Shown piece after piece: positions 34,792-44,123 of a stretch of 64,000 nt of DNA (position 1 is the stretch's first letter; the number at the start of each line of letters is the position of its first letter). The position numbers and the translations under genes are program-made. The stretch lies in NCBI GenBank assembly GCA_022828425.1, contig CP094685.1, positions 310,001-374,000 of the forward strand, read 5' to 3'. The DNA comes from Candidatus Thiothrix sulfatifontis. GTDB taxonomy: Bacteria; Pseudomonadota; Gammaproteobacteria; Thiotrichales; Thiotrichaceae. A model generated the notes under the pieces. The model saw nothing but the letters and a program-made list of their open reading frames with translations. It did no database searches and was not told where the DNA came from.

Positions 34792-36966
34792 CTAATATTT
34801 CAACCGCGCATAATACGTTTTCTGCGCCGCTTCCCGCGCCTGCCCCAGCGTATGAATCCCCCTTTCCGCCAGCAACGGAATCAAGCGCATAAACACCTCC
34901 GCCGTCGCCATCGCATCCCCCAACGCGGTATGCCGCCCCAAAATATTGATATTAAAGCGCTCGGTAATCGCCTCCAACCGATGCGATTCTTGATTGGGAT
35001 GCACCACCGCCGACAGCAACAAGGTATCCATCACCGGATGATCAAACACCATCCCCGTCACTTTTTCCTTCACCTGCAAGCAACGCATATCAAACGCCGC
35101 ATTGTGCGCCACCAACACCGTATCTTGCGCAAACTGATGAAACGCCGGTAACACCTTGTCAATCGTCGGCTGCCCGCGCACCATTTCCGGCGTAATCCCA
35201 TGAATCGGAATCGTAATCGCTGGAATATTGCGCTTCGGGTCAACCAACTGGTCAAAGTTTTCGTGGCGCAACAGCTTGCCATTCACAATGCGCACTGCCG
35301 CAATCTGAATAATTTCATCGCCATTCGCTGGGTCTAGCCCCGTGGTTTCAGTATCAAACACCGTGAACGACAACTCGCTCAACTTGCTGTCTTCCAAGGA
35401 ACGCGATTGCGCCGAGGCTTGGAACAAATCGAAATCGTAGTATTCCGGGCGGCTTTCATTGCGCACCACGCTGCTCGTTTCCAACTGCTCCTGCGGCGCT
35501 GCCAACGGTAATAAGAAGCGGAAAAATACCGTGCCCGTCTCCGCTTCGCGTTCAAACCAGAACGCCCCGCCGTGGCGTTCCACCACATCCTGAATCGTTA
35601 GCGAGGTATCTTCACCCCCCGAACGCATCGGATCATGTTCCCAACCCGGCACGACTTTATCGGTCAACTTCGCGGCACTCGGTATCCAACACAAATCCAA
35701 TTGCGCCCGACCCGTCCCCATGCTCAAGCGCAATTGCACCGTATTAATCACGCATTCCTGCCGCAAACGTTCCGCCAAATACGACAAGGCTTGCAACAAT
35801 GAAAAACTTTCCACTTTAAGCCACAAGGAATCATCGACCTCAGTCGCCACCACCGCCAACCCACCCAAGGCTTCGATACGCCGAATCGCCGCTGCCACCA
35901 AATCCGCCCCCAACATGTCTTCCAGCGGCCAGCGCAAGACGGTGCTATCCAACGCCGACGATTTCAGTTCTCGCAAGCGCGTCCCCAAGCCTTCGGTTTC
36001 TTCGCGCAATACCGCCAGCAAACGCTCATGCATGTCCGGCTCAAGATCGGGGTATTCCAACACCTCCAACGCCGCCTGCATATTGCCCAGCGCGGCGCGA
36101 CTGCGTTCCGTCAACGTATGTAAAATATGATCTTGGCGGGATTGCGCCTCAAATTCACGGGTAATATTATCGAGCATCAGCACAAAACCCGTCATTTGCG
36201 CCGCTTCATCAGCACTTTGCACCGAACGTACCGGAGCCATTTGCGCCCGCAATAACTGCCCCGTTTGCGTCGTGGTAATGAATTGCGCGGAAGGCGCAGA
36301 TGCACCGCGTTGCAAACGGTGCTGAATATTTTCCAGCGCGTGCATTACCAATTTGCGATCAAACACGCCGTAAACCGAACGTCCCAAGCCAATCAATTCG
36401 CCGCCACCCGCCACACCGGGCGCTTGCGACAACGCCCTAAACTGCATCCGCGCCCGATTGTTATACAGCAAAATGCGCCCATCCAGATTGCACACCACCA
36501 CGCTTTTGGTCAGCTCCGACATCAATGCTGCCAGACGGTTTTTTTCCTGTTCGGTATTGCGTGCCGCTTCTTGCACCCGCGCATCCATTTCATCGCGCAA
36601 GGCTTCGCGCTGTTGCACCAATTGGTTAAACAAATCCGCCAAGCGCCGGTTTTCAATACTGCCCGTCGGCACAAGCTGGCGCTTCACATCGGTTCCCAGC
36701 AATACCTGCGCCTCTTCCGCCAAGCGTGCCGGAGCCGTCATGAAATACGACACCAAGAAACGTAATGCCGAACCCACCGCAATCAACGACACTGCCCACA
36801 TCAACAGCAGCAGCATAATGCGCTCGCCCAGCGTATTTTTGAGAATGGTGCGCCCCGCGTCATCCAAGGTTGACCAGATCAAACCGCCCGTTGCCCCCAA
36901 CCACACCAAGCAAATCAACCCAATCAGCGCAATGCCGAGCGCAACCCGTTTATCAAAACGCCTCAT
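34792..36966 (-). CDS. Membrane sensor with kinase-like region fused to DEDDh exonuclease
   Basis: 724 residues. Two transmembrane helices (about 9-30 and 50-72) enclose a very short periplasmic loop, followed by a HAMP-like linker and a PAS-like domain (SVVVCNLDGRILLYNNRARM). A histidine-kinase-like region is degenerate: no clear H-box, and an ATPase-like tail of TSLTIQDVVERHGGAFWFE. The last 190 residues are a DnaQ-type 3'-5' exonuclease with DTETTGLD near 540, VLVAHNAAFDM and HTALGDAMAT, giving DEDDh residues complete. Its ATG overlaps the stop of the response-regulator gene (ATGA). It acts at the inner membrane; the nucleic acid or nucleotide substrate is unknown. Confidence 0.85.
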   Translation of the reverse strand: MRRFDKRVALGIALIGLICLVWLGATGGLIWSTLDDAGRTILKNTLGERIMLLLLMWAVSLIAVGSALRFLVSYFMTAPARLAEEAQVLLGTDVKRQLVPTGSIENRRLADLFNQLVQQREALRDEMDARVQEAARNTEQEKNRLAALMSELTKSVVVCNLDGRILLYNNRARMQFRALSQAPGVAGGGELIGLGRSVYGVFDRKLVMHALENIQHRLQRGASAPSAQFITTTQTGQLLRAQMAPVRSVQSADEAAQMTGFVLMLDNITREFEAQSRQDHILHTLTERSRAALGNMQAALEVLEYPDLEPDMHERLLAVLREETEGLGTRLRELKSSALDSTVLRWPLEDMLGADLVAAAIRRIEALGGLAVVATEVDDSLWLKVESFSLLQALSYLAERLRQECVINTVQLRLSMGTGRAQLDLCWIPSAAKLTDKVVPGWEHDPMRSGGEDTSLTIQDVVERHGGAFWFEREAETGTVFFRFLLPLAAPQEQLETSSVVRNESRPEYYDFDLFQASAQSRSLEDSKLSELSFTVFDTETTGLDPANGDEIIQIAAVRIVNGKLLRHENFDQLVDPKRNIPAITIPIHGITPEMVRGQPTIDKVLPAFHQFAQDTVLVAHNAAFDMRCLQVKEKVTGMVFDHPVMDTLLLSAVVHPNQESHRLEAITERFNINILGRHTALGDAMATAEVFMRLIPLLAERGIHTLGQAREAAQKTYYARLKY

Positions 36967-37337
36967 GCTTGCGCCCCCAACAAGTCACGCACTTTTTGCG
37001 CCAATTCCTTAGTGGAAAACGGTTTGGTCATGTAATCATTCGCGCCCATTGCCAGCCCTTTGGCGACATCGGTATCGCGCCCTTTCGCGGTCAGCAACAC
37101 AATCGGCAGCGCCTTAAACGTCTCATTGGCACGGATTTCGTGGCACACCTCAAAGCCGGTCTTTTTCGGCATCATCACATCCAGCAACACCAAATCAGGG
37201 TGTTCGCGCTCAATCAACTCACACGCCTCCTGCCCATCGTGCGCCACCACCACCCGATAGCCTTCGCGCTTCATCAGATATTCGAGCGAAATCAAAATAT
37301 TCGGCTCATCGTCCGCAATCAGTACGGTTTTTGTCAT
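36963..37337 (-). CDS. Single-domain response regulator
   Basis: A 124-residue CheY-like receiver, MTKTVLIADDEPNILISLEY, with acceptor Asp in LVLLDVMMPKKTGFEV, Thr in LLTAKGRD and Lys in MTKPFSTKEL. No output domain is present, unlike the LuxR-type CrbR regulators paired with related transporter-kinases. Start 37337 gives the family N-terminus; a long open frame upstream overlaps the kinase gene and is discarded. It lies 22 nt after the transporter-kinase and overlaps the sensor-exonuclease start, so it probably carries phosphate between them. Confidence 0.92.
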   Translation of the reverse strand: MTKTVLIADDEPNILISLEYLMKREGYRVVVAHDGQEACELIEREHPDLVLLDVMMPKKTGFEVCHEIRANETFKALPIVLLTAKGRDTDVAKGLAMGANDYMTKPFSTKELAQKVRDLLGAQA

Positions 37338-37359
37338 GTTATGCTCCTCTCTCCATTTT

Positions 37360-40011
37360 TCACCTCGGCAAGAAAAAGCCGAAACACGCGCCTTTGCCTT
37401 CCTCCGACTCCAGCCACATGCGCCCACCAAAATGCTCCACGATTTGGCGGCTAATCGGCAAACCCAGCCCCGTGCCTTGCACCGAACCGGACTCATTATC
37501 CACTTGCCTAAATTTTTCAAACACCAGCGCGTGTTTATCCGGGGCAATGCCCACCCCATTATCCGCCACCGTCACCGTGACACCCGCAGGTGCATCTAGC
37601 AAACGCACCACAATTTCACCCTGCGACACCGGCACAAATTTCAGCGCATTCGACAACAAATTCAGCACCACCTGCACCAAACGATCCGCATCCGCCCGCA
37701 ACAGCGCAACACTCGCGGGCAATTCGGTATGCAAGGCAATCTGGCGTTCGCGGCACGTTCCCGCCACGCTATTCACCGCTTGTTGCACCACATCACGCAT
37801 GTCCACATCGCTGTTGTGCCATTCGGCATGACCCGCTTCAATCTTCGCCATATCCAGCACTTGATTCACCAAGCGGCTGAGGCGTTCGGTTTCCGCCACC
37901 ACAATCCCAAGGAATTGCTGACGTTGCCCCACCTCCATTTCCGGGTCATCCTGCATCATCTCGGAAAGCGCACGGATCGAAGTCAGCGGGGTGCGCAATT
38001 CATGGGTAACGGATGACATAAAATCATCCTTCAAATGATCCAGACTTTTGAGCTTTTCGAGCGCAATCCGCAACTCGGAAGCCTCTTCCAACATCCGCAT
38101 CACATCATCCAGCTCCAGTGCCTCTTCCTCTACCACCGAAGCCACCATTACCCGTGCGGATGCGCTGCCAATCGCGCCCGTTAATTGCGTCTCGACGAAG
38201 TGTACCAGCTTCGCATCGGCGGGTATTTGCCCTATGTCATGCACACCCACTTGTTGCGCGTACTGGGCGAATAATTGTTCCGCACGGGTTTCGCCCAAAA
38301 AACGCCCCATCAAATGCAATAAATCGGTGACTTGCGCCTGCCCCTGCCAAAACACCGGATGCGTGGTGCTGGTGCGATGAAACACATCCACAAATAGCAA
38401 GGCTTGGCTGGCTTCACGCGCGGCGGGGCGTTGCCACAACGATACCCACACATACGCCGTCACATTCGCAAACAAGCTCCAAAACAGCGAATGCGTGAGG
38501 TAATCCAAGCCATTCAGCCCCAAAAACGCTTCTGGCTTCAGCCACGCGATTCCCCACGGCCCTTGCTGCAAAAAGTCCGTCGAGACCCAACCGGATTTGG
38601 CTAAGGAGGGCAACATTAAAGTATACGCCCACAACACAAAGCCCAGCAGCAAACCCGCCAATGCGCCATTGCGCGTCCCACCTTTCCAATACATCCCGCC
38701 CAATACGGCTGGAGCAAACTGCGCCACTGCCGCAAAGCTAATCAGCCCGATACTCACCAGCGCATAAGCTTCGCCCGCCAGATGAAAATACAAATACCCC
38801 AGCAACAAAATCAGAATAATCGCCACGCGGCGGATGCCCAAAATCAACCCCGTCAAATCCCCGCCGGAACGCTCCCCAAAGCGCCGCGTGCGCAATAACA
38901 ACGGCATCACCAAGTCATTGCACACCATCGTCGATACTGCAATAGATTCCACAATCACCATGCCGGTTGCCGCCGACACGCCCCCGACAAACGCCACCAA
39001 TGCCAGCCAGCCAGCCCCCTGCGATAATGGCAACGACAGCACAAACGTTTCCGGGTTCACCGTTCCCACCCCGAAGTACAACAAACCACCCAACGCAATC
39101 GGCAACACAAACAGATTGATCAGCAACAAATACAGCGGAAACACCCACACCGCCCGGCGCAAATGGCGTTCATCCACATTTTCCACCACCATCACTTGAA
39201 ACTGGCGCGGCAAAAACACCACCGACAACATCGCCAGCAGCGTCAACGCAAACCACTGCGAATACGCAAACGGCTTACCCTGATCCAACGCCAACAACGG
39301 TTTCAGGTCAGCGTTTGCCAAGGCTTGACTAAAAATATCGCCCATGCCATTAAACATGCCGTAAGTGACAAATAACCCCACCAGCAAAAATGCCAGTAAT
39401 TTCACCACCGACTCGAACGCAATCGCCGCCACCATGCCTTCGTGACGTTCGCTGCTATCCAGATGGCGCGTCCCGAACACGATAATGAAACCCGCCAGTG
39501 CCAACGCTAGGTACAAGGTACTGTCTTCCCACCACTGTGCCGGAGCGTGCAACGTTTCCCCCAACGGCAAGGTCAGCACCGCGTAGCCGCTGGCAATCGC
39601 CTTCAATTGCAGCGCAATGTACGGCACGATACCCACCACCGTAATCAACGTCACCAAACCCGCCAGCAACGGGCTTTTGCCGTAACGACTCGCCACAAAG
39701 TCTGCAATCGAGGTAATCCGGTAGGTTTTAGCGATGCGGATCATTTTACGCACCACCACCCACGCCAAGATCATCGCCAACATCGGCCCCAAATAAATCG
39801 GCAGAAACCACACCCCCGCACTCGCGGCTCGCCCCACGCTGCCAAAATACGTCCACGCCGTGCAATACACCGCCATCGACAACGCATACACCCACGGGCT
39901 GGCAATGATCGAACGCCCCGCTTCGGCGCGTTTATCGCCGATGTATGCCACGGCGAAGAGGGTCAGTAAATAGGCAAATGTGACACCGATGACTAGGATG
40001 GGGGTTAGCAT
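37360..40011 (-). CDS. SLC5-type transporter / histidine kinase (CrbS-like)
   Basis: 883 residues. The first 500 or so form a sodium/solute symporter-like region of about 12-13 helices (VYALSMAVYCTAWTYFGSVG, YRITSIADFVASRYGKSPLL). A linker at the position of the STAC domain follows, then HisKA with FMSSVTHELRTPLTSIRALS near residue 667 and HATPase_c with NLLSNALKFVP, DNGVGIAPDKHALVF and GTGLGLPISRQIVEHFGG. Relatives (CrbS) sense acetate or other nutrients and control acetyl-CoA synthetase. There is no receiver domain at the C-terminus, unlike some homologues; a separate receiver is encoded next. Confidence 0.92.
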   Translation of the reverse strand: MLTPILVIGVTFAYLLTLFAVAYIGDKRAEAGRSIIASPWVYALSMAVYCTAWTYFGSVGRAASAGVWFLPIYLGPMLAMILAWVVVRKMIRIAKTYRITSIADFVASRYGKSPLLAGLVTLITVVGIVPYIALQLKAIASGYAVLTLPLGETLHAPAQWWEDSTLYLALALAGFIIVFGTRHLDSSERHEGMVAAIAFESVVKLLAFLLVGLFVTYGMFNGMGDIFSQALANADLKPLLALDQGKPFAYSQWFALTLLAMLSVVFLPRQFQVMVVENVDERHLRRAVWVFPLYLLLINLFVLPIALGGLLYFGVGTVNPETFVLSLPLSQGAGWLALVAFVGGVSAATGMVIVESIAVSTMVCNDLVMPLLLRTRRFGERSGGDLTGLILGIRRVAIILILLLGYLYFHLAGEAYALVSIGLISFAAVAQFAPAVLGGMYWKGGTRNGALAGLLLGFVLWAYTLMLPSLAKSGWVSTDFLQQGPWGIAWLKPEAFLGLNGLDYLTHSLFWSLFANVTAYVWVSLWQRPAAREASQALLFVDVFHRTSTTHPVFWQGQAQVTDLLHLMGRFLGETRAEQLFAQYAQQVGVHDIGQIPADAKLVHFVETQLTGAIGSASARVMVASVVEEEALELDDVMRMLEEASELRIALEKLKSLDHLKDDFMSSVTHELRTPLTSIRALSEMMQDDPEMEVGQRQQFLGIVVAETERLSRLVNQVLDMAKIEAGHAEWHNSDVDMRDVVQQAVNSVAGTCRERQIALHTELPASVALLRADADRLVQVVLNLLSNALKFVPVSQGEIVVRLLDAPAGVTVTVADNGVGIAPDKHALVFEKFRQVDNESGSVQGTGLGLPISRQIVEHFGGRMWLESEEGKGACFGFFLPR

Positions 40012-40014
40012 GGG

Positions 40015-40212
40015 TTAGTCCTCACCCGTTTCCATAATCCACGCGAGGGCGGCGATTAGGATCAGCCATACGCTGAATAATCCTAGTGGGAACAGGGGGA
40101 TGCCCCAGACTTGCACGTCGTGATCCCACAATGCCAGTAGCGGGAAATTGAATAGGGCAACGCCTGCCATGAAGAGGGCGAGTAGGCGTTGGGGTTTGAT
40201 GCCTTTTAGCAT
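40015..40212 (-). CDS. Small two-helix membrane protein
   Basis: 65 residues with two hydrophobic helices (LLALFMAGVALFNFPLLALW and LFPLGLFSVWLILIAALAWI). GAGGAGG lies ahead of the ATG. It ends 3 nt before the transporter-kinase gene, so it is first in that operon. Small accessory membrane proteins often precede SLC5-type symporters (the YjcH/DUF485 or DUF3311 arrangement); it may assist the transporter module. Family not firmly recognised. Confidence 0.7.
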   Translation of the reverse strand: MLKGIKPQRLLALFMAGVALFNFPLLALWDHDVQVWGIPLFPLGLFSVWLILIAALAWIMETGED

Positions 40213-40343
40213 TAGGTTTCCTCCTCGTTCTGTTGATGCGTTAGGTTAAGTGTAGCGAATTAGCAGCGCTTCTCTGGATTTCTTATCGCGGCACGTCTAT
40301 AAACTGTTCATCTTGTTTCATTATGCACACGCAGGGCTTAGCT

Positions 40344-43202
40344 GTGGCAAAAATCTTCATCAGTCATTCCAGCAAAGACAAGGCAGAAGCACTCCAGATC
40401 ATGCATTGGCTGAAAAGCCAAGGCTTTGAATCGCTATTCCTCGACTCCGACGCACGGCATGGCATTGCGGCGGGGAGCGAGTGGGAAAAAGTGCTGTACC
40501 GCGAAATCCAGCGTAGCCACGCGCTGATTTGCCTGCTCAGTGATCATTGGCTGGCTTCGCAGTGGTGCGGGTTTGAATTCATGCAGGCGCGTGCCTTGGG
40601 CAAAACCATTTTCCCGCTGCGCATCCAGCCCGGCTTGCAAACCACAGTGGCGGCTGACCTCCAGCACCTTGACCTGACAAAAGATCGTGATGATGCGCTG
40701 CAACGCCTGCACGCCCAGCTTACCGAACTGACCCTCACGCTTCAGCAACGCTTTGACTGGGACAAAACCCGCCCGCCGTACCCAGGTATGTTGGCGTTTG
40801 AGGCGGAAGATGCGCCGGTATTTTTCGGGCGTGACCACGAAACCAACCAGTTGCGCGAACGCCTCAACCAGCACCGTACTTTGGGCAATGCCAGTGTGCT
40901 GCTGATGCTGGCGGCTTCCGGTGCGGGCAAATCCTCGTTGCTGAAAGCCGGGTTATTGCCGCGTTTGCGCCGCGACACCCGCCACTGGCTGTTACTGGAA
41001 GCCTTGCGCCCGGAACGCGAACCGCTGCGCAAACTGGCGCAAGTGCTGGCAACCGCCAACGGCACACCACAACACGCCGCCGAGCTTTACGCCCAATTGC
41101 AGGGTGAACAGGCATTGCCCGCCCTGCGCGATTACCTTGAGCAATTGCGTACCCCCAATGCTCAATGGGATGCCACGGTGTTGCTGAGCATTGACCAAGC
41201 CGAAGAGTTGTTCACCACCGCCGAGCCGCCACAAACCCAAGCCCTGTTCCAACTGTTGCTGGCGGCACAACAGGCAAAACTGCCGCTGCTGACCCTGATG
41301 GCAATGCGCAGCGATTATCTGGCAGCCTTGCAAGCCCAAGTGAGTGAAACCGGCGCACTGGAAACCAGCCTGTTCGCGCTTGACCCCTTGCCGCTGGAGC
41401 GGGTCAGCGATCTGATCCGTGGCCCTGCGGGGGTGGTGGGGCTGACGGTGGAAGACGGTTTGGTGACTGCCGCCACCCGCGATGCGGCTACCGCTGATGC
41501 ATTGCCGCTGCTGGCGTTTGCCTTGCGCGAACTGTACGAACGTTTTGGCGCGGGCGGCGACCTGACGTTGGACGAATACCAGCGCCTCGGTTCTGAGCAC
41601 CTCAACCCGCTGGAAAATGCGGTGCAGCACAAAGCCAGTGCCGCCATTCAGCCCGACCGTTTGGGTGAGGCAGCACAGCAAGCCTTGCGTGATGCCTTCA
41701 TTCCGCATCTGGTACGGGTCAATGACGCGGGCGACTACGTGCGCCAAGCGGCGGATTGGGAAGCCTTGCCTGCCGCTGCTCACCCGCTGCTGGACAAACT
41801 CACCAATGCCCGCCTGCTGGTGCAACGCAGTGCCAACGGCATCAAGCGGGTGGAAGTGGCGCACGAAGCCCTGTTGCGCCACTGGCAATTGCTCAACGGC
41901 TGGCTGCGCGAAGAACACGACTTCCTGCTCGGCAAGCAACAACTCGAACACAGCCTGCGCGAGTGGCAACACCTGCCCGACACGCACAAAGACAAGGGGC
42001 TGTTGCAGGGCATTACGCTGGAACGGGCGCGGGAATGGCTGTTTGCCAACCGCTCCGGCTTGAGTGCAGACGAACGCGCCTACATCCAGCACAGCCACCA
42101 AGCCGAAGAGCAGCGGCAACAACGTTTGGAGGCGATGTTGCGGGAAGCCAACACCCTGATCAACTTCATCAACTTCGACCTGCGCGACAAGCTCAAACCC
42201 ATCGGGCGGCTCGACATCATGCAGGACATCCAGTCACGGGTAACGGCTTATTACCGCAACCTCGGCGATAGCGTCCAAGGCGACGATTTGGAACGACAAC
42301 GCGCCGTTGGTTTTGGTCAACAAGCCGACACACTGGCAGCCCAAGGCAAGCTACCGGAAGCCGAAAAGCTGTACCGCGAAGCCAGCCAATCCTTCCAGCA
42401 ACGTGCCGACAAAGATTCCAGCAATACCGACTGGCAAAGCGACCTCTCCGTCAGCTTGGAAAAGATCGGCAACATCCTCAAAGCGCAGGACAAGCTCGAC
42501 GACGCCAAAGCCGTGTTTGAGAAAAGCATGAACATCCGCCGAACGCTCGCGGACAACGACCCCAGCAATGCTGAATGGCAACGCTATCTCTCCGTCAGTC
42601 TTAACAAGATCGGCGAAATCCTCACAGAGCAGGGCAAGCTCGACGACGCCAAAGCCGTGTTTGAAAAAAGCCAGACCATTGCCCAAACGCTGGCGGACAA
42701 CGACCCCAGCAATACCGGATGGCAGCAAGATCTTTCAGCAAGTCTTATCTGGATTGGAACTATTCTTTCAAATCAAGGAAAACTTGATAAATCTAGGGCC
42801 GTGTTTGAGAAAAGCATGAACATCCGCCGAACGCTCGCGGACAACGACCCCAGCAATGCTGAATGGCAACGCTATCTCTCCGTCAGTCTTAACAAGATCG
42901 GCGAAATCCTCACAGAGCAGGGCAAGCTCGACGACGCCAAAGCCGTGTTTGAAAAAAGCCAGACCATTGCCCAAACGCTGGCGGACAACGACCCCAGCAA
43001 TGCCGGATGGCAAACCGATGTGGTGATTTTACATTTCAAATTGATGGGTATTGCACAACAAAATGGTGAAACCAAAGTAGTCCGCACACACCTTGAGAAG
43101 GCATTGGCAATCCTGAAACCATTGGAGGAAAAAGGCTTGCTGCACGGGCAGCAGCAACAGTGGATTGGGATTATTGAGAAAACGTTGAAGGAACTGGAGT
43201 GA
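40344..43202 (+). CDS. TIR - nSTAND1 ATPase - TPR protein (probable defence sensor)
   Basis: 952 residues from GTG 40344, which has AGGG seven nt upstream; an ATG seven codons earlier has no ribosome binding site. Residues 1 to about 130 form a TIR domain (AKIFISHSSKDKAEALQIM, WCGFEFMQA with the likely catalytic Glu). Then comes YPGMLAFEAEDAPVFFGRDH and an nSTAND NTPase with Walker A LAASGAGKSSLL near 190-200 and Walker B LLSIDQAEELF. TPR-like repeats occupy about 660-945 and would sense the trigger. TIR-STAND proteins act as NAD-depleting anti-phage systems; the defence role is inferred. Two 204-bp stretches of the TPR region are identical. Confidence 0.85.
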   Translation: MAKIFISHSSKDKAEALQIMHWLKSQGFESLFLDSDARHGIAAGSEWEKVLYREIQRSHALICLLSDHWLASQWCGFEFMQARALGKTIFPLRIQPGLQTTVAADLQHLDLTKDRDDALQRLHAQLTELTLTLQQRFDWDKTRPPYPGMLAFEAEDAPVFFGRDHETNQLRERLNQHRTLGNASVLLMLAASGAGKSSLLKAGLLPRLRRDTRHWLLLEALRPEREPLRKLAQVLATANGTPQHAAELYAQLQGEQALPALRDYLEQLRTPNAQWDATVLLSIDQAEELFTTAEPPQTQALFQLLLAAQQAKLPLLTLMAMRSDYLAALQAQVSETGALETSLFALDPLPLERVSDLIRGPAGVVGLTVEDGLVTAATRDAATADALPLLAFALRELYERFGAGGDLTLDEYQRLGSEHLNPLENAVQHKASAAIQPDRLGEAAQQALRDAFIPHLVRVNDAGDYVRQAADWEALPAAAHPLLDKLTNARLLVQRSANGIKRVEVAHEALLRHWQLLNGWLREEHDFLLGKQQLEHSLREWQHLPDTHKDKGLLQGITLERAREWLFANRSGLSADERAYIQHSHQAEEQRQQRLEAMLREANTLINFINFDLRDKLKPIGRLDIMQDIQSRVTAYYRNLGDSVQGDDLERQRAVGFGQQADTLAAQGKLPEAEKLYREASQSFQQRADKDSSNTDWQSDLSVSLEKIGNILKAQDKLDDAKAVFEKSMNIRRTLADNDPSNAEWQRYLSVSLNKIGEILTEQGKLDDAKAVFEKSQTIAQTLADNDPSNTGWQQDLSASLIWIGTILSNQGKLDKSRAVFEKSMNIRRTLADNDPSNAEWQRYLSVSLNKIGEILTEQGKLDDAKAVFEKSQTIAQTLADNDPSNAGWQTDVVILHFKLMGIAQQNGETKVVRTHLEKALAILKPLEEKGLLHGQQQQWIGIIEKTLKELE
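42510..42713. repeat. 204-bp perfect direct repeat, unit 1 (TPR region)
   Basis: Identical by eye to 42798-43001; period 288 bp (96 codons, in frame). It encodes the pair of TPR-like units around EWQRYLSVSLNKIGEILTEQ. Confidence 0.88.
42798..43001. repeat. 204-bp perfect direct repeat, unit 2 (TPR region)
   Basis: Second copy of the repeat at 42510-42713. The 84 bp between the copies encode a further TPR-like unit in visibly more AT-rich codons, pointing to a mosaic origin. Confidence 0.88.
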
Positions 43203-43214
43203 TTGCCTGAACCT

Positions 43215-43269
43215 GGCTTCGACTCCGCTCAGCCAGCGCACGTGCCGTTGCCTGAGCGTAGTCGAAGGC
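43215..43269. repeat. Inverted pair of dispersed palindromic elements
   Basis: CTTCGACTCCGCTCAG at 43217-43232 and CTGAGCGTAGTCGAAG at 43252-43267 are inverted copies with one mismatch, able to form a large hairpin. They lie between the convergent stops of the TIR-STAND and AbiEii-like genes, where a hairpin may also serve as a terminator. The same element occurs inside waaF at 48771-48790. Confidence 0.75.
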
Positions 43270-43277
43270 AACATCGC

Positions 43278-44123
43278 CTAACCCAACCGCTCTACCAACC
43301 CCTGAAAATACCCCTGCGACCAGATTTCCAGCCGTTCCGTGTGCTTGATAAAACGGGCGACATCTTCCTTAGCTTGCTGGAAATCGACCTGCTCAACCCG
43401 TTGCCGCAGCAGTTCCCGCACCTCCTCCACACTCACGCTGTCCCGTCCCACGAGCTGCCCGCTTTGCTGGGCGCGTTGCAAAAAGTGGCTCAGGTGAACC
43501 CGATGCCCATGCCGCACATACCATTCAAAATCATACCAGTCGCGCCCCTTCACCCGGTTTTGCCACCGCCGGTACAGCAGGGCGTGCAGTTTGCCCGCGA
43601 ACAAGTCGCCAATCTGGAAACATTTCACGTAAAACGAAAACGGCAGCATCAGCAACTTTTCTTCCGTGCCGAACCCCAACGGCGGCTGGGTATCGACTTC
43701 AAACTTAATCTTGATCGGGCGCGGCGGCGACCAGCTTTGGGCGTATTCCCCCTGAATCTGCAACAGGTGGATAGCCGTATTGCTTTTCAGAAACGCCGAC
43801 TCGACCGCCGTCTGCCGGGTTTTCTGTTTGGCAGAAACCTCCACCTGAATCCCCAGCGCATGGAATTCCTTGCGGATGGCGGCAAAATACGGTTCCAGCG
43901 AAAAATTCGCGTCGGCTTGCAGCAGGGAAAAATCCAGATCTTCCGAAAAGCGGTCAAGTTGATAGAAAATCCGCAAGGCTGTGCCACCGTAAAAGGCCGC
44001 TTTCTGGAAGAAACCACCGCGATACAGCCCCGCCAGCGCGATTTCCTGCATGACTTCGCGCAACGCCTGATAGTGTGATTCTGCATCAGTGATCGGGTAA
44101 CGTTGGAGCATGGCTTCAATCAT
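43278..44123 (-). CDS. AbiEii/AbiGii-like nucleotidyltransferase toxin
   Basis: 281 residues from MIEAMLQRYPITDAESHYQA. The nucleotidyltransferase core reads FYGGTALRIFYQLDRFSEDL followed by DFSLL, which supplies the GG and (S)xDxD catalytic motif of AbiEii toxins. Downstream are IKIKFEVDTQPP and GDLFAGKLHALLYR. Known members transfer nucleotides to tRNA acceptor stems and cause abortive infection. The start overlaps the antitoxin stop by 8 nt (ATGATTGA), the typical coupled arrangement. Confidence 0.88.
   Translation of the reverse strand: MIEAMLQRYPITDAESHYQALREVMQEIALAGLYRGGFFQKAAFYGGTALRIFYQLDRFSEDLDFSLLQADANFSLEPYFAAIRKEFHALGIQVEVSAKQKTRQTAVESAFLKSNTAIHLLQIQGEYAQSWSPPRPIKIKFEVDTQPPLGFGTEEKLLMLPFSFYVKCFQIGDLFAGKLHALLYRRWQNRVKGRDWYDFEWYVRHGHRVHLSHFLQRAQQSGQLVGRDSVSVEEVRELLRQRVEQVDFQQAKEDVARFIKHTERLEIWSQGYFQGLVERLG

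Noticed and set aside
41756..42271. Plus-strand open frame within the TIR-STAND gene
   Set aside because: Alternative frame of a high-GC coding region; no start signal and low-complexity translation.
43203..44078. Open frame of 291 codons on the plus strand after the TIR-STAND gene
   Set aside because: Antisense to the AbiEii-like toxin, whose motifs are clear; starts from a TTG-type codon with no signal.
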